Positions 24,996 through 33,013 are shown, counted from the first letter of the stretch. The stretch: DNA of 64,000 bases from Pseudomonas entomophila (GCF_023277925.1 NZ_CP063832.1:2079001-2143000), one strand, 5' to 3'. The notes: generated by a model not told the origin, from the sequence alone. Numbers and translations: made by a program.

Positions 24996-25545
24996 ATCTC
25001 GAGAGCACCGCAAGACCATCGCCCTTGACCACCCCAGGCAACCCCTCGACAAAAGCCGCCACCTCCCGCGCACTCCCGAGGTGCACCACCGGCACCTGCG
25101 CCCCTATCGCCAGCCGCATCGCCTCGATCCCCAACCGGCTGACCCGGTCGAAATGCCAGACGAACTTGAGAAATTCGAGAAAATCCTTGTTCGGCTTCTC
25201 ATTGCACCCCTGCGGCAGGTCAGGCCGCGCAGGCTTGAGCAACGAGCGCTGGATGACCCGCCTCAGGCAGGTAAGCCGCGGCGTGTCCAGCCAGATCACC
25301 AGGTCGGCGTGGGGCAGGCGCAGGTCGAAGGTGCGCCGCGAATAATTGCCATCGGTCACCCAACTGCCACCCGCAAGCGCCTGCACCACCCGCTCGCGAA
25401 ACACCTCGTCGTCCGCCTCCTCCCAGCCGGGCTCCCAGAACAACCGGTCCAGGTGAACCACCGGCAGCCCCAGCCGTGCGCCAATCGCCCTGGCCAGGGT
25501 CGACTTGCCACTGCCCGCGTTGCCCAGAATCACGATCCGTTGCAT
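24976..25545 (-). CDS. P-loop AAA/kinase-like protein ('topology modulation protein' type)
   Basis: 189-residue P-loop NTPase: Walker A GNAGSGKST at residues 8-16, base/phosphate segment PVVHLDRLFWEPGW, YSRRTFDLRLPHADLVIWLD as the Walker B-like strand, and a lid region with several Arg. Resembles adenylate-kinase-like proteins annotated FlaR or topology modulation; the true substrate is not known. A close paralogue lies at 53.7 kb. The C-terminus (VLSRSSTARG) is read through a REP and is unlikely to be conserved. Confidence 0.8.
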   Translation of the reverse strand: MQRIVILGNAGSGKSTLARAIGARLGLPVVHLDRLFWEPGWEEADDEVFRERVVQALAGGSWVTDGNYSRRTFDLRLPHADLVIWLDTPRLTCLRRVIQRSLLKPARPDLPQGCNEKPNKDFLEFLKFVWHFDRVSRLGIEAMRLAIGAQVPVVHLGSAREVAAFVEGLPGVVKGDGLAVLSRSSTARG

Positions 25546-25656
25546 GAGCGCCCCTTCGCTGCGGCGTATCCAGCGTGTTCGAACCAGGACGAACGCCCTC
25601 CACGAGGCGCTCGGCGCTATACTCGGCGCCCTTCGTACCTGGATCGGGAAAAATCA

Positions 25657-26130
25657 ATGCGGCAAGTACTGCTCATCGTAGACGTGCAATCCACCTTCAG
25701 CCCGTCCGAGCGACTGGTGGACGGCATTCGCCGGCTGTCGGCGACCATCCCCACCGTTGCCTCCATCGAACTGCACGACGAGCAGGCCACCCCGTTCCAG
25801 CGCCAGCTCGGCTGGCACCCGGCCGCCGAGGACGTGGCCCTGGTCGAGGCCGACAAGGTGTTCGTCAAGCACGGCTACGGGCAGACCGCCGAAACCCTCG
25901 CCTACATCAAGGGCCTGAACGTCGAGCGCGTGCTGGTGTGCGGCCTGCAGACCGAAACCTGCGTGCTGGCGGCGGGGTTTGCCCTGTTCGACGCCGGGCT
26001 CAACCCGACCCTGGTGACCGACCTCACCTCGGGCTCCTCGCTGGACCGCTCAGGGCAACTGGGCATCGACCTGTGGAAGCACCACTTCGGCCAGGTGACC
26101 ACCGCCGCGCAAGTGCTGGCCGACCTCTGA
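25657..26130 (+). CDS. Isochorismatase-like cysteine hydrolase
   Basis: 157 residues. Catalytic triad pattern of the family: Asp in LLIVDVQSTF (residue 9), Lys in DKVFVKHGYGQT, and Cys in CGLQTETCVLAAGFALFDAG. Hydrolyses an amide or C-N bond of a small substrate (nicotinamidase, ureidoacrylate and isochorismate hydrolases belong here). Shorter than most members. Start ATG at 25657 has a weak GGGAA-like site upstream. It is divergent from the P-loop gene; no pathway partner is next to it. Confidence 0.82.
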   Translation: MRQVLLIVDVQSTFSPSERLVDGIRRLSATIPTVASIELHDEQATPFQRQLGWHPAAEDVALVEADKVFVKHGYGQTAETLAYIKGLNVERVLVCGLQTETCVLAAGFALFDAGLNPTLVTDLTSGSSLDRSGQLGIDLWKHHFGQVTTAAQVLADL

Positions 26131-26135
26131 GTACA

Positions 26136-26159
26136 GGCGCCGCCCGTGAGGGCGGCGCC
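26136..26159. terminator. GC-rich stem-loop between convergent genes
   Basis: Perfect 10-bp arms GGCGCCGCCC / GGGCGGCGCC with a 4-base loop. No U-tract on either side, so termination strength is uncertain. Confidence 0.55.
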
Positions 26160-26168
26160 GGCACAGGG

Positions 26169-26399
26169 TCACACTTCCTTGAACGTGGCGGCTGCGCCAC
26201 CCACGCCGCCACCCAAGGTGAGGCACTCGACGGAAATCTGCGGGCGATTGCCGTCTCGCAAGGTGTAGCGGTCGCCGACGACGAGCGTCTGCCCAGCCGC
26301 ATTCACACAGTTGGGTACCGCATAGTTCTGGTTACCCCCTGTGTAGGCATTACCGGTTGCAACCACTTTGTTCAGCGCGGCGCTATAAACATCAGTCAT
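26169..26399 (-). CDS. Small uncharacterised protein of the 26-29 kb cluster
   Basis: 76 residues beginning MTDVYSAALNKVVATGNAY, with GGAAGG 9 bp before ATG. No signal peptide or membrane segment. Two cysteines (VPNCVNAAGQ, SVECLTLGGG), a glycine-rich tail GGGVGGAAATFKEV, and mostly beta-strand propensity. Not recognised. It has its own copy of the 19-bp cluster motif about 100 bp upstream, which points to co-regulation with the two genes further right. It is bounded at its 3' end by a stem-loop. Confidence 0.65.
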   Translation of the reverse strand: MTDVYSAALNKVVATGNAYTGGNQNYAVPNCVNAAGQTLVVGDRYTLRDGNRPQISVECLTLGGGVGGAAATFKEV

Positions 26400-26495
26400 G
26401 TTGGTTTCCTTCCCTGTCTCATTGATGGATGCAGGTGACGGTGCTGGATGTACCGCTACCCACGCCCTGACAGTACTTCGCCCACCCCACCTGAG

Positions 26496-26514
26496 TAAGT
26501 ATCGATACCGTAAC
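26496..26514 (-). promoter_or_regulatory. Copy A of the 19-bp cluster motif
   Basis: TAAGTATCGATACCGTAAC on the + strand, 97 bp upstream of the 76-residue gene's start. Matches copies B and C at 16 or more of 19 positions. Its centre GTATCGATAC is a perfect palindrome. Confidence 0.65.
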
Positions 26515-26523
26515 CCCGGCCAC

Positions 26524-27309
26524 TCAGGATTGCGGGGGGTAGTTCCCCGCCACGAAAGCATTGATCGACACATCGAAATAGACGCTTTGCGGGCTCGATG
26601 CGCTCAAGGTCACCACCGTGTAACGGCCAATCTGCAACGTCGCGTTGGCCGACAGCTGCGCCGACTTGCTCATCGTCTGGGGCGCCACCGGCCGCAGCAT
26701 GCTCACGGGCAGTACCGTGCCCGACGGGACATTGCTGGCCACGAACACCCAGACCGTCGGCGCGAGGACCTGGGTGTAACGTGTCTGGAAAGGGTTGAGG
26801 CTGTTGTAATTGACGGGTGAAGGGCTATCGGGCTTCTCGTCACCGTTCTGGTAGATGAAACTCGCCGCGCCCGTGACCACGGGCTGGGCATTCGGCGGCG
26901 CGTCGTAATACATGCCGATGTACCCCGCCAAGCCAGTGCCATCGCCGTTCACCTGCACGCCATCGAAGCTGTAGGTATTACCTGCCAGCGCCTCGGACCA
27001 GGGCCCCAGCGTCAGTGTGCCTGGGTACGCCACCGCGCCATGGGACACATAGGCCACGCGGGTGGTGTCGAACAACAGCGTGGTCTGGTCGGCAATCGGT
27101 TGCAGGGTGTAGGCCGCCACGACATTGCCGCCCTCGGAGGCAGGGTCAGGCAGCACCACGACGATGTACTGGTTGTTGTCGACCAGGAACTTCCTGGCGT
27201 CGTAGTCGACATTCAGGTTCAACTGCAGCGTCCCTGCGCGGCATGGCGGCGGCGCAAGCATACCCAGCAGCCAGGCGAAGGTCAGACACATCAATCCGGA
27301 TCGATTCAT
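26524..27309 (-). CDS. Secreted beta-rich protein of unknown function
   Basis: 261 residues with a Sec signal peptide (NRSGLMCLTFAWLLGMLAPP, cleavage after about PCRAG). The mature part is almost wholly beta-strand: LQLNLNVDYDARKFLVDNNQ, YIVVVLPDPASEGGNVV, TLTLGPWSEALAGNTYSFDG, ending YFDVSINAFVAGNYPPQS. No known domain recognised. It follows the 242-residue gene after an intrinsic terminator, suggesting reduced expression by read-through. Start ATG at 27309 sits after GGGAG. Likely partner of the neighbouring 242-residue protein. Confidence 0.75.
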   Translation of the reverse strand: MNRSGLMCLTFAWLLGMLAPPPCRAGTLQLNLNVDYDARKFLVDNNQYIVVVLPDPASEGGNVVAAYTLQPIADQTTLLFDTTRVAYVSHGAVAYPGTLTLGPWSEALAGNTYSFDGVQVNGDGTGLAGYIGMYYDAPPNAQPVVTGAASFIYQNGDEKPDSPSPVNYNSLNPFQTRYTQVLAPTVWVFVASNVPSGTVLPVSMLRPVAPQTMSKSAQLSANATLQIGRYTVVTLSASSPQSVYFDVSINAFVAGNYPPQS

Positions 27310-27321
27310 TGGTTTCTCCCA

Positions 27322-27360
27322 AGAAAAACACCCGTATCCACCAAGGGCGGATACGGGTGT
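27322..27360 (-). terminator. Strong intrinsic terminator between two cluster genes
   Basis: Perfect 12-bp arms ACACCCGTATCC / GGATACGGGTGT around a 9-base loop; in the minus-strand message the stem is followed by UUUUUCUU. It begins 22 bp after the 242-residue gene stop and lies just before the 261-residue gene, so it would set the ratio between the two proteins. Confidence 0.85.
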
Positions 27361-27382
27361 CATGGCATCAAGCGATGTGCTT

Positions 27383-28111
27383 TCAGCTGCCTGAGTTGAC
27401 GATGGTGCCGATCGTCGAACCGGAGCTCACCGGCTGTACTGCTGGGGTATTGGGCAGGTTGGTGATCGCGAAGGTACTGGCCAGAACCTGCAGATCGTAT
27501 TCGATGGTGCTGGCGTTGAAGGAGAACGTGCAGCCAGGCGCCGAAACGCTGGCCTGGACGTTACCCGACTGCAGGCTCTGTTGCGCCGCCACCATCAGGA
27601 TGGTGTCCAGTGGCTTCATCATGATCGAACCTTGTGGGTTCAGGGTGAAGGCGCAGAACGGCAGGTACTGGCTACCGTTCGGTGTGTTGACCAGGCCAGC
27701 AAGGCCTACGGTCAAGGGTGGGGTCCCGGACGGCCGGTTGTTGAACAACCCCAGGCTGTCGGCAGGCACGCCCGACACGCCGCCCGACACGAAGCTGCCG
27801 TCGGGGTTGAAGGTCTGCGCGCTGCCCAGCGACAACTCAGCGGAAATGGACTGCATCTGGATCGTGGTGTTGGCCGCGATGTTGCCTTGCGTGGTGACGT
27901 AGATCTTGTATTGCGGGGTGTACTCGATGTCGACCAGCCCGAACATCGAGCCGAACGGCACGGAGAACCAAGTAGGCACACCGGCGGTGAGCTGGTTTGG
28001 CCCTACCGCGCCCTTGTAGGCCATCAGGCTGTAGCCTTGGTTTTGCAATGCGCTGAGCACCGCCTTCTGGTCGGCCGAAGTAAAATCAAAATCCATGGAG
28101 AACGTGGTCAT
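27383..28111 (-). CDS. Uncharacterised 242-residue beta-rich protein
   Basis: No signal peptide; begins TTFSMDFDFTSADQKAVLSA after Met. AGGTG precedes ATG at 28111 by 5 bp. Aromatic and beta-rich stretches (VPTWFSVPFGSMFGLVDIEY, YKIYVTTQGNIAANTTIQMQ) followed by a Gly/Ser/Pro-rich middle (GSFVSGGVSGVPADSLG) and a strand-rich end. The alternating hydrophobic strands and amphipathic N-terminus would fit a self-assembling or inclusion-body protein, or a membrane-active one; this is inference. First gene after motif B. Confidence 0.75.
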   Translation of the reverse strand: MTTFSMDFDFTSADQKAVLSALQNQGYSLMAYKGAVGPNQLTAGVPTWFSVPFGSMFGLVDIEYTPQYKIYVTTQGNIAANTTIQMQSISAELSLGSAQTFNPDGSFVSGGVSGVPADSLGLFNNRPSGTPPLTVGLAGLVNTPNGSQYLPFCAFTLNPQGSIMMKPLDTILMVAAQQSLQSGNVQASVSAPGCTFSFNASTIEYDLQVLASTFAITNLPNTPAVQPVSSGSTIGTIVNSGS

Positions 28112-28256
28112 GGTGTCACCTGTCATTCCTTAACGCCTTGATGTATGTCAGCCGTTTATGTTCCCGGCTAACGACCTGAGTCACCGAAGAGCAACTTTCT
28201 ATCCTTGGCTTTCCTTGTGACTCAGGGTGGAGCGTAAATATAATCTGGCCATTCAA

Positions 28257-28275
28257 TAAGTAGCGTTACCGTAAC
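28257..28275 (-). promoter_or_regulatory. Copy B of the 19-bp cluster motif
   Basis: TAAGTAGCGTTACCGTAAC on the + strand, 146 bp upstream of the 242-residue gene and 17 bp downstream of the regulator stop. On the minus strand it contains the inverted repeat GTTAC-G-GTAAC. Confidence 0.65.
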
Positions 28276-28291
28276 TAAAAGCCCCCCTTAG

Positions 28292-29071
28292 TTACATGTT
28301 CAAGCACATCCGCTCCTGCTGCGAAGCACCGAGAAATGCCTGTAGCGCCTGGCAGATGGAGGACGCCAAGGCTTCCTGGTGGGTGATTTCCAGGTAAGCC
28401 TCGCCGTTGAACTGCTCCGACCAGGTCACGCAACCGGTGGCCGTTTCGATCAAACGGACGCTGGTGCGGATGCGTTGCGCATCGACATGCACGCTGCCCT
28501 CCAGGCGATGCCCGCCGGCCATGGGTTGCGGTGCCATACCAACAGGCTCGACGATGATGCGCCGGCCCAGGTTCTTGTACAGCAGGTGCGTCAGCTCCTC
28601 ATGCAGCCCCAAGGCGAAACACTCCCACTCGGCGGCTTGCGCCACGCATTTGAAAGGGCAGATGGAAAAGGCACTGCCTTGCTCAAAACCACAGGTAACC
28701 GGGCGCAGGCGCCGAAACACAGGCATGTAGCAACCCAGCGGCACGACGATCTCGAGCGCGGCGGTGTTGTTCCCCACGGCGTAGTAGTGCTTGAGCTTGG
28801 CCCGCAACCGCCCCACCTGGACACGGACCACCGGATCCTCTCCCGGGCTGTAGTTCTGGGGGTCGCGGTCGAACACCCCGATACCAATGGCGTACTCGCT
28901 GGTGTCGCGGGCGCATTCCTTGAGTGCCTGCTCCACCAGGTAATCCAACAGCCGGCTCATGCGTGGCGACTTTCTGAAAGTCGCGCTCGCCAACAGCGCG
29001 TCCTTCGCGGACCTGACTTCATCTACCGCCACAAGGTCCCGACCTTCTTGTTTGCCCTGCACTTCAGCCAT
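28292..29071 (-). CDS. Winged-helix regulator with TolB/FlgO-like domain
   Basis: 259 residues. Residues 25-125 match the winged-helix module found at the start of many adenylate-cyclase/TPR regulators: SATFRKSPRMSRLLDYLVEQ, EYAIGIGVFDRDPQNYSPGE, DPVVRVQVGRLRAKLKHYY and VPLGCYMPVFR. Residues 185-240 look like the TolB N-terminal/FlgO-like fold (GSVHVDAQRIRTSVRLIETA, VTWSEQFNGE). No cyclase or TPR part follows. AAAGGA lies about 10 bp before ATG at 29071. It has motif copy C in its own upstream region, so it is the likely autoregulated controller of the three genes to its left. Confidence 0.75.
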   Translation of the reverse strand: MAEVQGKQEGRDLVAVDEVRSAKDALLASATFRKSPRMSRLLDYLVEQALKECARDTSEYAIGIGVFDRDPQNYSPGEDPVVRVQVGRLRAKLKHYYAVGNNTAALEIVVPLGCYMPVFRRLRPVTCGFEQGSAFSICPFKCVAQAAEWECFALGLHEELTHLLYKNLGRRIIVEPVGMAPQPMAGGHRLEGSVHVDAQRIRTSVRLIETATGCVTWSEQFNGEAYLEITHQEALASSICQALQAFLGASQQERMCLNM

Positions 29072-29492
29072 GGCATGAATTTCCTTTGCGTCCTTACATG
29101 GAAAAGTTGCCTGTATGCCGAGTGGCTTTGTTCGATACATCCCTGGGCAGCACTGCACTCGCCACACAGCATTATTTAGAAACATCGGCTCCGTTTTTAT
29201 ATTCGAGAAGTTCCGACAACCGCGGAAGCCGCACAACTTCCAGCGGTGCCTGACAGGCTAACGGTGCGCGCAGTAACCTATAAGTATCGTTACCGTAGCG
29301 CGGAAGTTGCCTGGCCTGGCGCCCGCGGCGGGTGGCGCATTTTTATCCAGGCCGCTGTGGTGGCCCGGGCACCACCCTGTGTATGCTGTCCCCCGCGCGG
29401 CGAACGGAATCCCGGGCTGGCCTGCAGGAGCGCTCAAGCCACCCCACGCGATCGGGCCATGATCGAGCACTTTGTGACGGACGCCCCGCCCT
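29072..29492. other. Intergenic region upstream of the cluster regulator
   Basis: 421 bp with no convincing gene. It holds motif copy C and, next to it, CAGTAACCTATAAG, which partly repeats the motif's GTAAC half. The right part presumably contains the diguanylate cyclase promoter; no clear sigma-70 boxes were identified. Confidence 0.5.
29281..29299 (-). promoter_or_regulatory. Copy C of the 19-bp cluster motif
   Basis: TAAGTATCGTTACCGTAGC on the + strand, 210 bp upstream of the winged-helix regulator's start. Same orientation as copies A and B relative to the genes read leftward. Confidence 0.65.
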
Positions 29493-30356
29493 ATGCCCGT
29501 TGACTTGCAAGCGCTCTACCCCAAGCTGATCCACCTGATGCTGGATACCGTGTTCGTGGTCGACCGGCACGACACCATCGTGTTCGTCAGCAATGCCTGC
29601 GAGGCGCTGCTCGGCTACCAGGCCGACGAGCTGACCGGTACCCCGATTACCCGCTACATGCACCCCGACGACCTGGAGGCCACCCGCGCCTCGATCGTCA
29701 AGGTCATGGGCGGCACGCCCCACTTCGATTTTCGCAACCGCTATGTGCGCAAGGATGGCGGCATCGTGCATATCCTCTGGGCGGCGTTCTGGTCCGAAGA
29801 GGTGGGCGCGCGCATTGGCGTCGCGCGCAACATCACCGCCCTCGCCCAGGCCGAGCACGAACTGCGCTTCCTCGCCCACCACGACCCGCTGACCCAACTG
29901 ACCAACCGCTCGCTGTTCAATGACCGGCTGGCCTCGGCCCTGCGCGTGGCACATCGCCACCAGCGCAGATTGGCGCTGCTGTTCCTGGATATCAATGACT
30001 TCAAAGGCATAAATGATGGCCATGGACACGCGGCGGGCGATCGCGTGCTCTGCATGATCGCCCACCGCTTGCAGGCCTGTGTGCGCGAGGCGGACACGGT
30101 GGCGCGGATGGGTGGGGACGAGTTCATCGTGTTGTTGACGGATATCCCGTCAGATGCCGCCGTGCACGAGAAAGTGGAGCAGATTGCCTCGGCCATGGCC
30201 GAGCCGCTGGGTACTGAGTTCGGTGAGGTCAGAATGCCGTCCTGCAGTATCGGCTTGGCCTTCTACCCCGAGGATGGCGAGGACGCTGACACCTTGCTCA
30301 GCCATGCGGACAGCGACATGTACCGCAAGAAACGACACCGCGCCCGGGTGGGTTGA
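29493..30356 (+). CDS. PAS-GGDEF diguanylate cyclase
   Basis: 287 residues. N-terminal PAS domain (about 10-120: DTVFVVDRHDTIVFVSNACE, YVRKDGGIVHILWAAF, IGVARNITALAQAE) joined to a GGDEF domain (125-285). Active site RMGGDEFIVLL is intact, with substrate motif DINDFKGINDGHGHAAGDRV. An RxxD inhibitory site (READ) lies five residues before GGDEF, so product inhibition by cyclic di-GMP is expected. Soluble: no membrane segment. ATG at 29493 has a poor ribosome site. Not obviously linked to either neighbour. Confidence 0.92.
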   Translation: MPVDLQALYPKLIHLMLDTVFVVDRHDTIVFVSNACEALLGYQADELTGTPITRYMHPDDLEATRASIVKVMGGTPHFDFRNRYVRKDGGIVHILWAAFWSEEVGARIGVARNITALAQAEHELRFLAHHDPLTQLTNRSLFNDRLASALRVAHRHQRRLALLFLDINDFKGINDGHGHAAGDRVLCMIAHRLQACVREADTVARMGGDEFIVLLTDIPSDAAVHEKVEQIASAMAEPLGTEFGEVRMPSCSIGLAFYPEDGEDADTLLSHADSDMYRKKRHRARVG

Positions 30357-30366
30357 AGCGCCCGGC

Positions 30367-31008
30367 TCACCAGCGCAACAGGCGCGGCCCCAACGCAGCG
30401 CCGAGCAGCGTGGGCACCAGCATGCCCAGCAGGTACCACAGGCCCCAGAACGGCACGCCCATCTCCGGGCAATGCAGGCAGTACGCCAATGCCGCGGTGG
30501 CGCCGGCGAGCAACCCGCCCGCGGCGCCGGCCTGGCGCAGACGGGTCGGGGCGAGGCCACGCAACGCCCAGAACACGGCGATGAACACGGGTGTCGAAAG
30601 CAAGCTGATGTTCAGCGCGCAGGTACGCCAGGTGCGGCCAAAGATCAGGTCAGCCCGTGCCTCAGGTGGGGCGCCCTGCAAGCTGATGGCGGCGCCCAAC
30701 CAGACCAGCAGCAGCGGCACCCCCAGCAGCCCCCAGAGTGCGCCCCCTCTGACACCCGGCCGGGCCAATCGCTGCGTCAACCCCAGCCCCAGCAGCGCCA
30801 GGCTGGTGGGCAAGGCCACCTTGGCCCAGAACAATGGCGTGCGCGCCACCTCGGCCAGGTCGCTACGTACCCCGTAGAGCGCCACGGTCAGCAACAGCGC
30901 GCCCAGCATGCCGGCGAGCAGCGCCAACCCCAAGCCCCGCGCCAGTGCATGGCGGTCTACCGGCCCCTGCGCGGTGGCCAGCAGGCTGATCAGTTCATTG
31001 GTCTTCAT
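30367..31008 (-). CDS. nrsF: NrsF-like anti-sigma factor (DUF1109)
   Basis: 213-residue inner-membrane protein with six helices, typical of the DUF1109/NrsF anti-sigma family (MKTNELISLLATAQGPVDRH at the N-terminus; TCALNISLLSTPVFIAVFWA and CLHCPEMGVPFW in later segments). The cysteine pair in CLHCPE and Cys near TCALN are the likely metal or oxidation sensor. It would sequester the ECF sigma factor encoded just upstream; the two genes overlap by 14 bp. Signal in the related Caulobacter system is excess copper or chromate. Confidence 0.85.
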   Translation of the reverse strand: MKTNELISLLATAQGPVDRHALARGLGLALLAGMLGALLLTVALYGVRSDLAEVARTPLFWAKVALPTSLALLGLGLTQRLARPGVRGGALWGLLGVPLLLVWLGAAISLQGAPPEARADLIFGRTWRTCALNISLLSTPVFIAVFWALRGLAPTRLRQAGAAGGLLAGATAALAYCLHCPEMGVPFWGLWYLLGMLVPTLLGAALGPRLLRW

Positions 31009-31558
31009 CTTTGCCTTTACCTCGAATCAACCTGCCCAAAGCCTTGAGGCCCCGGTGGATGCCCACCTTCACCGCCGAACTGGAAAGCCCGGTGATCCGT
31101 GCGGCCTCCTCCACCGACAGGCCCTCCAGCTTGACGTGCACGATGGGCAAGCGCTGACGATCCGGCAGTTGCCCGAGCAGTTTGCCCAGGTCCCGGCTGG
31201 CCTGGGCGGGTTCTTCGTCACTGACGGCGAACAGTTCGCTGTCATCCTCCAGCGCATCGTGCCGCGCCTCATGGCGGGCGTGGCTGCGCAGGTGGTCGGC
31301 CAGCTTGTAGCGGGCGATCGCCTGCACCCAGGCGGTGAGCGGCTGCTGCGCCTGGTAGGTGTGGCGCGCATTGTGCACCGCCAGCAGCACCTCCTGCAGC
31401 AAGTCCTCGACCTCGGCCGGGTGCTGAGGCAGGCGCCGCCGCAAGAAACCGCGCACATGGGCTGCCAATGCCGTAAGGAACTGGCGATAGGCAAGCGCAT
31501 CGCCGGCCAGCCCTTGCAGCAGCAGAGCCTGCAAGTGCGATTCGCGAGTGCTGAGCAC
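30995..31558 (-). CDS. sigF: ECF sigma factor of the SigF type
   Basis: About 187 residues from GTG at 31558. Region 2 (AEVEDLLQEVLLAVHNARHTYQAQ, WVQAIARYKLADHLR) and region 4 (LPDRQRLPIVHVKLEGLSVEE, SSAVKVGIHRGLKAL) are both present. An ATG eight codons earlier (31582) is in frame, but the element matching its own promoter (-10 CGAA at 31573-31576) lies inside those codons, so a message from that promoter would lack the ATG; GTG is therefore chosen. Overlaps nrsF. Directs the sigma regulon that includes the divergent bufferin operon. Confidence 0.82.
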   Translation of the reverse strand: MLSTRESHLQALLLQGLAGDALAYRQFLTALAAHVRGFLRRRLPQHPAEVEDLLQEVLLAVHNARHTYQAQQPLTAWVQAIARYKLADHLRSHARHEARHDALEDDSELFAVSDEEPAQASRDLGKLLGQLPDRQRLPIVHVKLEGLSVEEAARITGLSSSAVKVGIHRGLKALGRLIRGKGKDEDQ

Positions 31559-31572
31559 GTCCTGTGAATTAG

Positions 31573-31598
31573 TTCGTTGCATCGTCCGCCTGGGTTAC
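31573..31598 (-). promoter_or_regulatory. ECF (SigF-type) autoregulatory promoter
   Basis: Minus strand GTAACC (31598-31593), 16-bp spacer, CGAA (31576-31573). Identical boxes and spacing to the promoter of the divergent operon at 31797. Confidence 0.75.
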
Positions 31599-31796
31599 AG
31601 CGTCGGTAGGATTCTTTTCATCCAAGCATCGCCACCGTACCGGGCGCAAGTGCCGGATGAACGGTGAAGCCGTCCAGATGCCCGCCTCAGGTTATGTGCG
31701 GGTACGCAGATCGCGCGCCGCGCGGGGCGCGCTCGACCTGATGGGCGCAGAAGATTTCAAGGCAATCGACCAAGAACAAAAAAATTTCCTGGCCCT

Positions 31797-31822
31797 GTAA
31801 CCCGACCCGCCTCCACCACGAA
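31797..31822 (+). promoter_or_regulatory. ECF (SigF-type) promoter of the bufferin operon
   Basis: GTAACC at 31797-31802, 16-bp spacer, CGAA at 31819-31822, 56 bp before the precursor start codon. Matches the promoter type described for Caulobacter SigF-controlled bufferin genes. Confidence 0.8.
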
Positions 31823-31878
31823 CTACTCCATGAGCCGCCGGTAAACCGCCTCGGCCACTTCCCCTGGAGCGCACTCTC

Positions 31879-32163
31879 ATGAAAACCCTCGCCCTCGCCT
31901 CTGCCGCCCTCGCCCTCGCCGCCCTTGCAGGCACCGTCATGGCCGACGACACCAAACCCGCCGGCACCGGCGCCACCATGGAGAAATGCTACGGCGTCGC
32001 CATGGCTGGCAAGAACGATTGCAAGGCCGGTGCCGGCACCACCTGCGCCGGCAGCGCCAAGAAAGACTACGACGGCATGCACTGGAAAAACGTCCCGACC
32101 GGCACCTGCACGTCGATCCAGACCCCCAACGGCATGGGCTCGCTCACCCCGATCAAGTCCTGA
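31879..32163 (+). CDS. bufA: Bufferin-type metallophore precursor (DUF2282, BufA1)
   Basis: 94-residue ribosomal precursor. Sec signal peptide ([20 protein letters not shown], cleavage after VMA) then a core with four cysteines: [38 protein letters not shown]. In characterised bufferins cysteines become thiooxazoles that chelate copper in the periplasm. CTGGAG lies 7 bp before ATG. First gene of an ECF-driven operon with the DUF692 modifying enzyme 16 bp downstream. The C-terminal MGSLTPIKS tail is typical of the family. Confidence 0.9.
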   Translation: MKTLALASAALALAALAGTVMADDTKPAGTGATMEKCYGVAMAGKNDCKAGAGTTCAGSAKKDYDGMHWKNVPTGTCTSIQTPNGMGSLTPIKS

Positions 32164-32179
32164 ACAGAGGCCACCGACC

Positions 32180-33013
32180 ATGAACGGGATCCCGACGATG
32201 GGTGCCGGGCTCGGGCTCAAGCCAGAGCACTATGCCCAGGCCTGGGCCTGCTGCGCCGACGGGCTGTGGTTCGAGGTGCATCCGGAAAACTACATGGTCG
32301 GCGGCCCACGCCTTGCCTGGCTGCGGCGGATGGCCGAGCGCCATCCGCTGTCGCTGCACGGTGTCGCGCTGTCACTGGCGGCGGACGCCGAACCGGATAT
32401 AGAGCACCTGCGCCGCCTGCGTCTGCTGGTCGAACAGGTGCGCCCGGCACTGGTGTCGGAACACCTGGCCTGGTCGACCTGGGGTGACCAGTATCACCCC
32501 GACCTGCTGCCCTTTCCCCGCAGTCACGAAGCGCTGGCCCGGATCAGCGCGAACATCCAGCGCACCCAGGAGGCATTGGGGCGCCCCATTTCCATCGAGA
32601 ACCCCAGCCACTATCTACACCTGGACGGCCACGACTGGGACGAGATCGACTTTCTCGGCGAACTGGTTCACCGCACCGGTTGCGGCCTGCTGCTGGACGT
32701 CAACAACGTGCACGTCAGTGCCCACAACCTCGGTTTCAGCGCGCCGGACTACCTCGCACGCTTTCCCGCCCAGGCCATCACCGAGGTACACCTGGCCGGC
32801 CACAGCCATGACGACCAGGCCGCTCTGCTGATCGACTCCCACGACGCCCGCATCGCCGAGCCGGTGTGGGCGTTGTACCGGCAACTGATCCAGCGGATCG
32901 GCCCTCGGCCGACCCTGATCGAACGCGACGGCAACATTCCCGCCTTCAACGAATTGCTGGCCGAGCGCGCCATCGCCCAGGCGACCCTCGACCGCGCCGG
33001 AGACCTGCCATGA
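32180..33013 (+). CDS. bufB: DUF692 multinuclear iron oxygenase, bufferin maturase (BufB)
   Basis: 277-residue TIM-barrel enzyme of the MbnB/TglH superfamily that installs heterocycles on precursor cysteines. Conserved segments holding metal-binding His, Glu, Asp and Asn: [55 protein letters not shown] and EVHLAGHSH. Acts in the cytoplasm before export. The stop overlaps the next gene (ATGA at 33010), so enzyme and partner protein are made together. Confidence 0.92.
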   Translation: MNGIPTMGAGLGLKPEHYAQAWACCADGLWFEVHPENYMVGGPRLAWLRRMAERHPLSLHGVALSLAADAEPDIEHLRRLRLLVEQVRPALVSEHLAWSTWGDQYHPDLLPFPRSHEALARISANIQRTQEALGRPISIENPSHYLHLDGHDWDEIDFLGELVHRTGCGLLLDVNNVHVSAHNLGFSAPDYLARFPAQAITEVHLAGHSHDDQAALLIDSHDARIAEPVWALYRQLIQRIGPRPTLIERDGNIPAFNELLAERAIAQATLDRAGDLP

